Shown one piece after another: positions 10,673 through 19,809 of a DNA stretch of 64,000 bases. Source of the stretch: Streptomyces poonensis. GTDB lineage: Bacteria > Actinomycetota > Actinomycetes > Streptomycetales > Streptomycetaceae. The first letter of the stretch is position 1. Each line of letters begins with the position of its first letter. The notes under the pieces were generated by a model. That model saw nothing but the letters and a program-made list of their open reading frames with translations, was not told the DNA's origin and did not search any database. The DNA is taken from NCBI RefSeq assembly GCF_014650915.1, contig NZ_BMVW01000008.1, positions 274,142 through 338,141 on the forward strand, written 5' to 3'. Made by a program: the position numbers and the translations under genes.

Positions 10673-11053
10673 GTGGCAGAGCAGTGGGACGTTTACCTGA
10701 CCAGCGAGGTGGATCAGTGGTTGAACGACCTTGAGAAGAGCGACCCGGAGTCGTACGTGCTCGTCAATCAGGCGATCTGGATCCTCGCTTGCCACGGGCC
10801 CGCCGAAGGCCGGCCGCTTGTGGACCGGATCAGGGGATCTACCCTGCACAATCTCAAGGAGCTCCGGCCCGGTTCGAGTAGGCGGAGCGAGGTGCGCATC
10901 CTGTTCGTCTTCGACCCGTGGCGCTCGGCGATCCTGCTGATCGCCGGTGACAAGTCCGGTAGCTGGCGTACCTGGTACGAGGAAGCGATCCCGCTGGCCG
11001 AGCTCCGGTACGCGGAGTACGTGGCCGATCGGAAGAAGGAGTCGGAGAGGTGA
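10673..11053 (+). CDS. RelE/HigB-type toxin (type II toxin-antitoxin)
   Basis: A 126-residue basic protein of the phage-derived Gp49-like/HigB branch of the RelE superfamily, expected to be a ribosome-dependent mRNA interferase. Supporting segments are the LKELRP turn, the RILFVFDPWRSAILLIAGDKSG core strands and a C-terminal EEAIPLAELRYAEY helix. GTG 10673 is preferred over ATG 10646 because the latter lies in the centre of the inverted repeat, while AAAGGG precedes the GTG. The toxin comes before the antitoxin, the reversed order usual for higBA. The genes overlap by GTGA at 11050-11053. Confidence 0.78.
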   Translation: MAEQWDVYLTSEVDQWLNDLEKSDPESYVLVNQAIWILACHGPAEGRPLVDRIRGSTLHNLKELRPGSSRRSEVRILFVFDPWRSAILLIAGDKSGSWRTWYEEAIPLAELRYAEYVADRKKESER

Positions 11054-11373
11054 GCGGAAACGTCAGGTGGTCGGCCAGTGGGCATCGTGAGCGGGCCGAA
11101 GAGCTGGCTGGTGGCCCGGAGGCGTTCCTGGAGGGGGCCCGGCGCATGCTTGCCGAGGCCCAGGCCTGGCGGTTGGTGGACATGAGGCAGGAGCGCGGCT
11201 TCACCCAGGCGCAGGTGGCCGAGCGCATGGGCGTGAGCAAGGGGCGGATCTCTCAGATCGAGAGCGGTCACGTCTCCGGAACGGACGTGGTCGCCCGGTA
11301 CGTCGAGGCGCTGGGCGGCAGCCTGGTCATGGTCGCCGTCTTCGACGACGGGGACCTACGCAAGGTGGGCTGA
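11050..11373 (+). CDS. XRE-family antitoxin (HigA-like)
   Basis: A 107-residue DNA-binding protein. The C-terminal half is a Cro/CI helix-turn-helix (MRQERGFTQAQVAERMGVSKGRISQIES). The N-terminal part probably contacts the toxin. It is expected to neutralise the upstream toxin and repress the operon through the palindrome at 10622-10669. Its GTG start overlaps the toxin stop. Its 3' end overlaps the 3' end of the convergent DUF397 gene by 18 bases. Confidence 0.8.
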   Translation: MSGNVRWSASGHRERAEELAGGPEAFLEGARRMLAEAQAWRLVDMRQERGFTQAQVAERMGVSKGRISQIESGHVSGTDVVARYVEALGGSLVMVAVFDDGDLRKVG

Positions 11374-11640
11374 CCGCACGGTACGGACGAACTCCGTCCA
11401 GGCGGCCGCCCCCACCACCAGCACGGGACCGTCCGGCACCTTGCTGTCGCGGACGGGGACGAGGCCGGGGACTCCGTCGGCGACTTCGACGCAGCTGCCG
11501 CCGTTGTCGTCGCTGTAGGTGCTCTTGCGCCAGCGGGCGGCGCCGGGGAAGTCGTATGCGACTTCGATGCAGCTGCCGCCGTTGCCGTCGCTGTAGCTGC
11601 TCTTGCGCCAGCGAGCCTTGCTCAGGTCGTACTCGTACAT
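11356..11640 (-). CDS. tandem DUF397 protein
   Basis: A 94-residue protein with two consecutive copies of the DUF397 motif: ARWRKSSYSDGNGGSCIEVA near residues 9-28 and ARWRKSTYSDDNGGSCVEVA near 35-54. It ends with the usual RDSKVPDGPVL tail. DUF397 proteins in Streptomyces are small partners of Scr1/WhiJ-type regulators and influence development. They behave as toxin-like partners in some reported pairs. The gene starts inside the end of the regulator gene upstream (19-base overlap), so the two form one operon. The internal duplication is unusual, since most members have one copy. Confidence 0.85.
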   Translation of the reverse strand: MYEYDLSKARWRKSSYSDGNGGSCIEVAYDFPGAARWRKSTYSDDNGGSCVEVADGVPGLVPVRDSKVPDGPVLVVGAAAWTEFVRTVRSAHLA

Positions 11641-12464
11641 CGTCTGTAGTCCTCAGCCGCCGATGCGATCAGGGCGAGGGACGCCTCCGGTGACAGCGCG
11701 GCGACCCTGAGCAGATCGTAGGTTCCGCGCATGCGCTTCACCAGGGCCGGATCGTCGAGCAACGTGCCCGAATACACGGCTTCTGTATAGGCGGTCGGCG
11801 GGGCGTCGTCGAACTCCATCAAGGTCATCATCCCGGCCATGGCGGCGAACGCTCCCGCCGCGCACGGGATGACGGTGATCAGAACGCGCCGGGCACGTGC
11901 CGTCGCGATCAGATGGGCAAGCTGGTCGGCCATCACTCCGTGGCCGCCGACCGGAACGCGCAGCACGTTCTCGTGCAGGATCGCCCAGTACTCAGGCCTC
12001 GTGGCGTCGTCCAGGATGTGCGCCCGCTCGGTGCGGGCCGCCACCTTGTCGTGCACATACGCGTCGGTGGCGAAGGGACTCGTCGCCAGCGTCACCGCCC
12101 GCGTGTACGCAGCCGTCTGCAGCAGCCCTGGCACCAACGTCGGCGCGAACTCGCAGATCTTCGTCGCCGTCCGCTCCAGCTCCACGACCGCCGCGAAATA
12201 ATCCGCATATCGCTTGTCATCAATCAGCTTTCGCCATGTTCGCTCGAAAAAACCGTCGGTTTGTAGAACCTCGTCGATCCGCTGGGCCACGTCCGGCTGA
12301 GGTTTCCGAATGGCCTGTTCGAATTGACCGATGTAACCGCCGGAAACGAATACCCGGGCGCCCAACTCGACCTGCGTCAGCGCCGCGTTCTCCCGTCGCC
12401 TCTTCAGCTCCGCGCCGAAGAACTCCCACGCCGCCTGCCGAGAACCCTGCGAACCATTGGCCAT
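11622..12464 (-). CDS. Scr1/WhiJ-type XRE regulator
   Basis: A 280-residue regulator with an N-terminal helix-turn-helix at about 18-75 (LKRRRENAALTQVELGARVFVSGGYIGQFE) and a C-terminal DUF5753 domain with its FAPTLVPGLLQTAAYTRAV signature. This architecture is the antitoxin-like partner of DUF397 proteins, as in the WhiJ-related systems of Streptomyces. The ATG at 12464 begins MANGSQGSRQ; longer frames upstream run through the divergent intergenic region. The DUF397 gene follows with an overlap. The divergent small genes at 12580 and 12804 are the customary neighbours of this type. Confidence 0.85.
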   Translation of the reverse strand: MANGSQGSRQAAWEFFGAELKRRRENAALTQVELGARVFVSGGYIGQFEQAIRKPQPDVAQRIDEVLQTDGFFERTWRKLIDDKRYADYFAAVVELERTATKICEFAPTLVPGLLQTAAYTRAVTLATSPFATDAYVHDKVAARTERAHILDDATRPEYWAILHENVLRVPVGGHGVMADQLAHLIATARARRVLITVIPCAAGAFAAMAGMMTLMEFDDAPPTAYTEAVYSGTLLDDPALVKRMRGTYDLLRVAALSPEASLALIASAAEDYRRCTSTT

Positions 12465-12579
12465 GGCCAACCCCCAAGTACTGCCCTGAACTTGTAGAGC
12501 GCGGACGAGTGCCGAGTGTAGGCATACGGCGTCATCCTGGAGGTGCGAAGAATGAAACTCAATAACGCAGGGGAGCACC

Positions 12580-12807
12580 GTGAAGGAAGCATGTGCAGCA
12601 GGCGGGGGACGACACTCGGCGCGCTGCGTCGAAGAGGCGGAGGAAACGGTGGAGGAATTGCGGCAGGCGCTCGCGGACGCGGGAATTATGTTGCCGGCAC
12701 TGCGGATCGAGCCGGAGGCTCTCGCCCGGAAGGCGCCCTGTCCGCCGGTGGAATTGGGCAGCTGTTCCGTGGACGCCGCGGCGCGCCTCGCGGCGGCCCT
12801 GCGATGA
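12580..12807 (+). CDS. small conserved Streptomyces protein next to Scr1 regulator
   Basis: A 75-residue protein of unknown function. The central helix (VEELRQALADAGIMLPALRIEP) and the C-terminal VELGSCSVDAAARLAAALR resemble a small family often seen opposite Scr1/DUF397 pairs; this is from memory and unchecked. The GTG start has GGGGAG about 5 bases upstream. Its stop overlaps the next ATG (ATGA, 12804-12807), so the two small genes are co-translated. No catalytic motif is visible. Confidence 0.6.
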   Translation: MKEACAAGGGRHSARCVEEAEETVEELRQALADAGIMLPALRIEPEALARKAPCPPVELGSCSVDAAARLAAALR

Positions 12808-13043
12808 GTGTCACGCGGGGGAGCGGGCCGACGCCGCCGGTCGGCTCGTACGCCGTCGACATCACCACCGGGGAGGTGGGCCGCGTCATGGGACATGAAG
12901 GGCCGTACGTCCAGCTCCGGCCCGTCGGCGGCGGGCGGGAGTGGGACTGCGACCCCGCGGACGTACGGGCCGCGACGGCGCAGGAGCGGCTGCGCGCGGC
13001 CACCTCCTACGAGAACGCCCGCAGCCGGGGGGAAGTGCCCTAG
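12804..13043 (+). CDS. small hypothetical protein, coupled to previous gene
   Basis: A 79-residue protein beginning MSVTRGSG. It has a beta-rich core (VGSYAVDITTGEVGRVMGHEGPYVQLRPVGGGREWDC) and a short helical end. It looks like a small beta-barrel and is probably cytoplasmic, but I do not recognise a function. It overlaps the preceding gene by four bases and precedes recO by 30 bases. Confidence 0.55.
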   Translation: MSVTRGSGPTPPVGSYAVDITTGEVGRVMGHEGPYVQLRPVGGGREWDCDPADVRAATAQERLRAATSYENARSRGEVP

Positions 13044-13073
13044 GCGCCGGCGCCGTGGGCGAGAATGGACGGC

Positions 13074-13820
13074 ATGAGTCTGTTCCGCGACGACGGCATC
13101 GTGCTGCGCACCCAGAAGCTGGGTGAGGCGGACCGGATCATCACGCTGCTCACGCGGGGTCACGGCCGGGTACGGGCCGTGGCCCGCGGCGTGCGGCGCA
13201 CCAAGTCGAAGTTCGGGGCCCGGCTGGAGCCGTTCTCCCACGTGGACGTGCAGTTCTTCGCGCGGAACAGCGAGCTGGTCGGGCGCGGGCTGCCGCTGTG
13301 CACACAGAGTGAGACCATCGCGGCGTACGGGAGCGGGATCGTCACCGACTACGCCCGCTACACCGCCGGGACGGCCATGCTGGAGACGGCCGAGCGGTTC
13401 ACCGATCACGAGGGCGAGCCGGCGGTGCAGCAGTACCTGCTGCTCGTCGGGGCGCTGCGGACTCTTTCCCGTGGCGAGCACGCACCGCACCTCGTGCTCG
13501 ACGCCTTCCTGCTGCGCTCCCTCGCCGTGAACGGGTACGCGCCCAGCTTCGGCGACTGCGCCCGGTGCGGGATGCCAGGGCCGAACCGGTTCTTCTCGGT
13601 GGCGTCCGGCGGCTCCGTCTGCGTGGACTGCCGGGTGCCCGGCAGTGTCGTACCGTCTCCCCAGGCCCTCGCGCTGCTCGGGGCGCTGCTCGGAGGAGAC
13701 TGGGCGACGGCCGACGCGTGCGAGGCGCGGTACGTGCGGGAGGGCAGCGGGCTCGTCTCCGCGTATCTGCACTGGCATCTTGAACGCGGGCTGCGTTCGC
13801 TGCGTTACGTGGAGAAGTAG
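13074..13820 (+). CDS. recO: DNA repair protein RecO
   Basis: A 248-residue recombination mediator that works with RecR and RecF to load RecA on SSB-coated single-stranded DNA. The N-terminal OB-fold runs from MSLFRDDGIVLRTQKLGEADRIITLLT to about residue 80. A zinc site of CARCG and CVDC lies near residues 162-187. The second of two close ATGs (13074) is used because RecO homologues start at MSLFRD. The uppS gene follows, a conserved neighbour in Streptomyces. Confidence 0.92.
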   Translation: MSLFRDDGIVLRTQKLGEADRIITLLTRGHGRVRAVARGVRRTKSKFGARLEPFSHVDVQFFARNSELVGRGLPLCTQSETIAAYGSGIVTDYARYTAGTAMLETAERFTDHEGEPAVQQYLLLVGALRTLSRGEHAPHLVLDAFLLRSLAVNGYAPSFGDCARCGMPGPNRFFSVASGGSVCVDCRVPGSVVPSPQALALLGALLGGDWATADACEARYVREGSGLVSAYLHWHLERGLRSLRYVEK

Positions 13821-13874
13821 CCACCAAGTAGCCACTCAGGCCGAACCGAATCATCGCTAGGAGACGTGAAGCAC

Positions 13875-14726
13875 ATGGCCGTACGCGGGTTCCTGGGGCG
13901 TCAGCGCCGCGAGTACAGGACGCCGGAGCCGCACCCGTCCGGTGCCCGCGCGCCCAAGCTCCCCGGTGAGCTGGTCCCGAAGCATGTGGCGATCGTCATG
14001 GACGGGAACGGCCGCTGGGCCAAGGAGCGGGGGCTGCCGCGCACCGAGGGCCACAAGGTCGGCGCCGAGCGCGTCATGGACGTGCTCCAGGGCGCGATCG
14101 AGATGGGCGTGGGCGCCATCTCCCTGTACGCCTTCTCCACGGAGAACTGGAAGCGTTCGCCGGACGAGGTGCGCTTCCTGATGAACTTCAACCGGGACTT
14201 CATCCGCAAGACGCGCGACCAGCTCGACGAGCTCGGGGTGCGGGTGCGCTGGGTGGGGCGGATGCCCAAGCTGTGGAAGTCGGTGGCCAAGGAGCTCCAG
14301 GTCGCCCAGGAACAGACCAAGGACAACGACCGGCTCACGCTGTACTTCTGCATGAACTACGGCGGCCGGGCCGAGATCGCGGACGCGGCGCTGGCCCTCG
14401 CGGAGGACGTGAAGGCGGGGCGGCTCGACCCGTCCAAGGTCACGGAGAAGACCTTCGCGAAGTACCTGTACTACCCGGACATGCCGGACGTGGACCTGTT
14501 CCTGCGGCCGAGCGGCGAGCAGCGCACGTCGAACTACCTGATCTGGCAGAGCGCCTACGCCGAGATGGTCTTCCAGGACGTGCTGTGGCCGGACTTCGAC
14601 CGCCGCGACCTGTGGCGCGCCTGTGTCGAGTTCGCCTCCCGTGACCGCCGCTTCGGCGGCGCCGTCCCGAACGAGGAGCTGCTCGCGATGGAGCGGGCGA
14701 TGCGGGGGCGGCCGGAGCAGGGCTGA
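13875..14726 (+). CDS. uppS: isoprenyl transferase (undecaprenyl diphosphate synthase)
   Basis: A 283-residue cis-prenyltransferase that extends farnesyl diphosphate with isopentenyl diphosphate to make the lipid carrier for peptidoglycan and wall polymers. The diagnostic HVAIVMDGNGRWA motif with its catalytic Asp lies near residue 40. SLYAFSTENWKRS and the C-terminal LFLRPSGEQRTSNYLIWQ region follow. The ATG at 13875 is 11 bases from AGGAG, whereas an in-frame GTG at 13866 is only 2 bases away, so the ATG is preferred. A perfect 21-bp hairpin ends the gene. Confidence 0.93.
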   Translation: MAVRGFLGRQRREYRTPEPHPSGARAPKLPGELVPKHVAIVMDGNGRWAKERGLPRTEGHKVGAERVMDVLQGAIEMGVGAISLYAFSTENWKRSPDEVRFLMNFNRDFIRKTRDQLDELGVRVRWVGRMPKLWKSVAKELQVAQEQTKDNDRLTLYFCMNYGGRAEIADAALALAEDVKAGRLDPSKVTEKTFAKYLYYPDMPDVDLFLRPSGEQRTSNYLIWQSAYAEMVFQDVLWPDFDRRDLWRACVEFASRDRRFGGAVPNEELLAMERAMRGRPEQG

Positions 14727-14730
14727 ACAC

Positions 14731-14776
14731 ACGGGTGGGGCGAGGGAACCGTCACCGGTTCCCTCGCCCCACCCGT
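14731..14776. terminator. bidirectional terminator between uppS and zur
   Basis: Arms 14731-14751 and 14756-14776 are perfectly complementary over 21 bases with a 4-base loop. The hairpin sits in the 56-bp gap between two convergent stops and can serve both genes. Confidence 0.8.
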
Positions 14777-14782
14777 TCCCGG

Positions 14783-15199
14783 TCAGTCGCCGGAGGCGCT
14801 CGCGCACTCCGCGCACGTGCCGAAGATCTCCACCGTGTGCGCCACGTTCACGAAGCCGTGCTCGGCGGCGACGGCCTCCGCCCACTTCTCGACGGCCGGG
14901 CCCTCCACCTCGACCGCCTTGCCGCAGAGGCGGCAGACGAGGTGATGGTGGTGGTCGCCGGTCGAGCACCGGCGGTACACCGACTCGCCCTCGGTGGTGC
15001 GCAGGACGTCGACCTCGCCGGCCTCGGCGAGGGACTGCAGGGTGCGGTAGACCGTGGTGAGCCCGACCGAGTCGCCCTTGTGCTTGAGCATGTCGTGGAG
15101 TTCCTGCGCGCTGCGGAACTCGTCGACCTCGTCGAGCGCCGCCGCCACGGCTGCACGCTGCCGGGTGGAACGGCCCCGTACGGGTCCAGCGGTCGTCAC
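14783..15199 (-). CDS. zur: zinc uptake regulator Zur (Fur family)
   Basis: A 138-residue zinc-sensing repressor. The winged helix DNA-binding domain spans about 1-80 (LTTVYRTLQSLAEAGEVDVLR is the recognition region). The HHHHL segment and the CRLC and CAEC pairs give the structural and regulatory zinc sites. The GTG at 15199 has GGAGG 6 bases upstream and begins VTTAGPVRGRSTRQR. It lies just downstream of znuB in the same orientation, and a Zur-box-like sequence precedes znuA, so it very probably controls that operon. Confidence 0.9.
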   Translation of the reverse strand: MTTAGPVRGRSTRQRAAVAAALDEVDEFRSAQELHDMLKHKGDSVGLTTVYRTLQSLAEAGEVDVLRTTEGESVYRRCSTGDHHHHLVCRLCGKAVEVEGPAVEKWAEAVAAEHGFVNVAHTVEIFGTCAECASASGD

Positions 15200-15290
15200 C
15201 GTCGCCTCCTCCTCAGGTGTGCGCCTTGCCGGGCCATTGTGCCAGCACGGACCCGGCCCGGTCAGACGTCGCCCGGACTCCGGGCCCCCT

Positions 15291-16193
15291 TCAGCCACCG
15301 CGGCCGGCCGGAACCGTCTGTTCCGCCGACTCCGTGAGCACGCACTCCGCCGGGTCGCCCACGGGCCGCCCCGCGGCCTTCGCGCGCCGCTTGGCCAGCG
15401 GCGTCGCCAGCGCCGTGAGCAGCACGAACGCGGCGATGGTGAGCAGCACGATCGTCGCGCCGGGCGGCACGTCCTGGTAGTACGAGGTGACGGTGCCGCC
15501 GAGCGTCACGGTGACGCCGATGGCCACCGCGATCGCGAACGTGGCCGCGAAGCTGCGGCTGAGCTGCTGGGCCGCCGCCACGGGCACCACCATCAGCGCG
15601 GAGACGAGCAGCAGGCCGACGACGCGCATCGCGACGGTCACCGTGACCGCCGCCGTGACCGCGGTGAGCAGGTTCAGGGCGCGCACCGGCAGGCCCGTGA
15701 CCCGGGCGAACTCCTCGTCCTGGCTGACGGCGAACAGCTGCCGCCGAAGGCCCAGGGTGACCAGCACCACGAAGGCCGCCAGCAGGCAGATCGCCGTCAC
15801 GTCCTCCTCGGAGACCGTGGACAGGGAGCCGAAGAGGTACGAGGTGAGGTTGGCGTTGGAGCCGCCCGGCGAGAGGTTGATGAACATCACACCGCCCGCC
15901 ATGCCGCCGTAGAAGAGCATCGCCAGCGCGATGTCGCCGCGCGTGCGGCCGTACCAGCGGATCAGCTCCATCAGCACCGCGCCGAGCACGGAGACGAGCG
16001 TGGCCATCCAGACGGGGGACCACGACAGCAGGAAGCCGAGACCGACGCCCGTCATCGCGACATGGCCGATGCCGTCGCCCATGAGGGCCTGGCGGCGCTG
16101 GACGAGGTAGATGCCGATCGCGGGCGCGGTGATGCCGACGAGGACGGCGGCGAGCAGCGCCCGCTGCATGAAGGCGTAGTTCAGGATTTCCAT
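15291..16193 (-). CDS. znuB: zinc ABC transporter permease ZnuB
   Basis: A 300-residue membrane protein of the ABC-3 family with eight or nine hydrophobic segments. It starts MEILNYAFMQRALLAA and contains the conserved RRQALMGDGIGHVAMTGVGLGF loop. It forms the channel for Zn(II) delivered by ZnuA. The short C-terminal tail is hydrophilic. It follows znuC by 13 bases in one operon. Confidence 0.9.
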   Translation of the reverse strand: MEILNYAFMQRALLAAVLVGITAPAIGIYLVQRRQALMGDGIGHVAMTGVGLGFLLSWSPVWMATLVSVLGAVLMELIRWYGRTRGDIALAMLFYGGMAGGVMFINLSPGGSNANLTSYLFGSLSTVSEEDVTAICLLAAFVVLVTLGLRRQLFAVSQDEEFARVTGLPVRALNLLTAVTAAVTVTVAMRVVGLLLVSALMVVPVAAAQQLSRSFAATFAIAVAIGVTVTLGGTVTSYYQDVPPGATIVLLTIAAFVLLTALATPLAKRRAKAAGRPVGDPAECVLTESAEQTVPAGRGG

Positions 16194-16206
16194 GGTGCGT
16201 GCCTTC

Positions 16207-16974
16207 TCAGCTCAGCAGACCGGTGCGGATCGGGGCGGCGTCGGCCGCCTCGTGCGGGTGGACGTGGTCGTGGCCGGGCAGCGCGTGCTGGCCCACGGCC
16301 TTCGGCGGAGGACCGTCGTGGACGACGCAGCCGTCGCGGAGCACGACCGCGCGGTCGATGAGCGGCTCCAGCGGGCCCAGCTCGTGCAGGACGAGCAGCA
16401 CGGTCCTGCCCTTGCCGACCTCTTCGCGCAGGGTCGCGGCGAGGACCTCCTGGCTGGCCAGGTCGACGCCCGCCATGGGCTCGTCCATGATCAGCAGGTC
16501 GGGTTCGGAGGCGAGGGCGCGGGCGATCAGGACGCGCTGGTGCTGGCCGCCGGAGAGGGCGTTCACCGAGTCCTTGGCGCGGTCCGCCATGCCGACCAGC
16601 TCCAGGGCGTGGCGTACGGCCTCGTGGTCGGCCTTGCGCAGCATGCCGAAGCGGGCGCGGGAGAGCCGGCCGGAGGAGACGACCTCCGTCACCGTGGCGG
16701 GCACGCCGCCCGCGGCCGTCGTGCGCTGGGGGACGTACCCGACGCGCTTCCAGTCCCGGAAGCGGGCCCGGGGGGTGCCGAAGAGCTCGATCTCGCCGGA
16801 GGCGACCGGTACCTGTCCGATGACGCTGCGTACGGCCGTCGACTTGCCGGAGCCGTTCGCGCCGAGCAGCGCGACGACCTCACCGCGGTTCACGGTGAGG
16901 TCGATGCCGCGCAGGACGGGGCGCGAGCCCAGTTCGGCGCGGACGCCGCGCAGGGATATGACGGGCTCGCTCAC
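16207..16974 (-). CDS. znuC: zinc ABC transporter ATPase ZnuC
   Basis: A 255-residue nucleotide-binding subunit with Walker A GANGSGKST, signature LSGGQHQR, Walker B LLIMDEP and a VLHELGPL switch segment. In the last the usual histidine is HE rather than HD. The C-terminus has scattered histidines (ALPGHDHVHPHEA) that could sense or buffer metal. GTG 16974 follows GGAGG by 6 bases and begins VSEPVISLRGV. It sits 26 bases after znuA. Confidence 0.9.
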   Translation of the reverse strand: MSEPVISLRGVRAELGSRPVLRGIDLTVNRGEVVALLGANGSGKSTAVRSVIGQVPVASGEIELFGTPRARFRDWKRVGYVPQRTTAAGGVPATVTEVVSSGRLSRARFGMLRKADHEAVRHALELVGMADRAKDSVNALSGGQHQRVLIARALASEPDLLIMDEPMAGVDLASQEVLAATLREEVGKGRTVLLVLHELGPLEPLIDRAVVLRDGCVVHDGPPPKAVGQHALPGHDHVHPHEAADAAPIRTGLLS

Positions 16975-17000
16975 AGGTGCCTCCAGAACGGTCGTTCGGC

Positions 17001-17990
17001 TCACTTGGCGCCGAGGGCGGTCTGCAGCGCCTTGAGGTTGGACTCCATGACCTCGATGTAGTTCTCGCCCTTGGACTTGTCGGTGATGCCCTCGAGCGGG
17101 TCGAGGACGTCGGTCTTCAGGCCCGCGTCCTTGGCGAGGGTCTTCGCGGTCTTGTCCGATACCAGTGTCTCGTAGAACACCGTGGTCACGCCGTCCGCCT
17201 TGGCCTCCTCCTGGAGCTCCTTGATCCGGGCGGGGCTGGGCTCGCTCTCCGGGTCGAGACCGTTGATGGCCTCCGCGGTCAGGCCGTAGCGCTCGGCGAG
17301 GTAGGTGAAGGAGGCGTGGTTGGTGAAGAAGACCTTGGTCTCGGTGTTCTTCAGGCCGTCCTCGTACGCGGTGTTCAGCGCGTCGAGCCGGCCGGCCAGG
17401 TCCTCGGCGTTCTTCTTGTAGTCCGCGGCGTTGTCCGGGTCGGCCTTCTCGAAGGCCTTGGCGACGCCCTGGGCGATCTCGGCGTACTTCACGGGGTCGA
17501 GCCAGACGTGCGGGTCGAGGCCGCTCTCCTCCTCCTCGGAGTGCTCCTCCTCCGCGTGCTCCTCGCCCTCGTGCGCGTGGTCGTGCGAGACGTCGCCGTG
17601 GTCCTCCAGCGTGGTCAGCGTGGCCGCGTCGATCTTGTCCTTGACGCCGGACTGCGCGACGGCCTCGTCGACGGCGGGCTGGAGGCTCTTGAGGTACAGC
17701 ACCGCGTCCGCCTCGCCCAGCCCGGCGGTCTGCTTGGTGCTGAGCTCCAGGTCGTGCGGCTCCTGGCCGGGCTCGGTCAGGGTGGTCACGTTCACGTGGT
17801 CCCCGCCGATCTCCTCGGCGAGGTACTGGAGCGGGTAGAACGACGCGACGACGTCGAACTTGTCGGTGTTGCCCTGTGCGGCGCTCGAGTCGGAGGAGCA
17901 GGCCGAGAGGGCGCCGATGCCGAGGGCGGTGGCCGCCGCGACCGCGGTGCCGGTGATCAGGGGTCGTCGACGAAGTCGTATGCCGTTCAT
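17001..17990 (-). CDS. znuA: zinc-binding lipoprotein ZnuA
   Basis: A 329-residue cluster 9 solute-binding lipoprotein for Zn(II). A basic signal peptide ends in the lipobox LSAC. A histidine- and acid-rich loop lies near residues 134-160 (HGDVSHDHAHEGEEHAEEEH), followed by DPHVWLDP, as expected for zinc-specific members. The metal ligands include the His of PHDLEL, the His of DPHVW and the His of NHASF. Three in-frame starts are possible (TTG 18008, ATG 17999, ATG 17990). The last is preferred because it opens the signal peptide, though it would leave almost no leader from the promoter. It is the first gene of znuACB. Confidence 0.88.
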   Translation of the reverse strand: MNGIRLRRRPLITGTAVAAATALGIGALSACSSDSSAAQGNTDKFDVVASFYPLQYLAEEIGGDHVNVTTLTEPGQEPHDLELSTKQTAGLGEADAVLYLKSLQPAVDEAVAQSGVKDKIDAATLTTLEDHGDVSHDHAHEGEEHAEEEHSEEEESGLDPHVWLDPVKYAEIAQGVAKAFEKADPDNAADYKKNAEDLAGRLDALNTAYEDGLKNTETKVFFTNHASFTYLAERYGLTAEAINGLDPESEPSPARIKELQEEAKADGVTTVFYETLVSDKTAKTLAKDAGLKTDVLDPLEGITDKSKGENYIEVMESNLKALQTALGAK

Positions 17991-18011
17991 GACACCCATT
18001 TTCAACAAATA

Positions 18012-18026
18012 TGGAAACCGTTGTCA
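18012..18026 (-). promoter_or_regulatory. putative Zur box in the znuA promoter
   Basis: On the minus strand the 15-mer TGACAACGGTTTCCA fits the 7-1-7 form of actinobacterial Zur boxes (TG-A-A-pattern arms). It overlaps a TTGACA -35 hexamer at 18027-18022. A second half-site, TGAAAAT, lies at 18004-17998. Repression by Zur when zinc is plentiful is the expected outcome. Confidence 0.6.
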
Positions 18027-18205
18027 ACAAAGAGTCGTCCCGGGTACCGATTTGATTGCAGGGGAGCCTCCGCCGGTAACCTGAAGCATTCGCTCTGAAG
18101 CAACGCTCCGAGGCGGCCTGGAGCGGCGGTTCCGACCGTCGCGGATCGCCCTGATCGCCCGGAAGTGGTCGCTTCGTCGCCCGTCGTCGTAATGAAGAGA
18201 GCACC

Positions 18206-19588
<1,383 letters not shown>

Positions 19589-19614
19589 ACGCTCCGCTGA
19601 ACGCGTACATGCCC

Positions 19615-19653
19615 ACCGGGTGGGCCGGATCCTTCCGGCCCACCCGGTTTTTT
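19615..19653 (+). terminator. intrinsic terminator after glyS
   Basis: A perfect 15-bp stem (19615-19629 with 19634-19648) with a 4-base loop runs straight into a T-tract at 19648-19653, a classical rho-independent terminator. Confidence 0.9.
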
Positions 19654-19706
19654 GCTGCCGGTCTCTGCTTCCGGGGCCCGGTTTCCGCTTCCGGGGGATG
19701 AACGTG

Positions 19707-19742
19707 TGACAGCTGACAGATATTGAAATCTGTCAGCTGTCA
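19707..19742. promoter_or_regulatory. perfect inverted-repeat operator before the aldo-keto reductase
   Basis: TGACAGCTGACAGAT at 19707-19721 is repeated as its exact complement at 19728-19742 around the 6-base centre ATTGAA. The size and symmetry suit a TetR-family dimer pair. The TetR gene is the second gene of the transcript that begins here, so autoregulation is likely. Confidence 0.7.
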
Positions 19743-19809
19743 TGCCAGGCTGGGTACACGTCCTCCGCGGGGCCCGTCCCCACGGATCACGACAACCCAA
19801 GGAGTCCGC

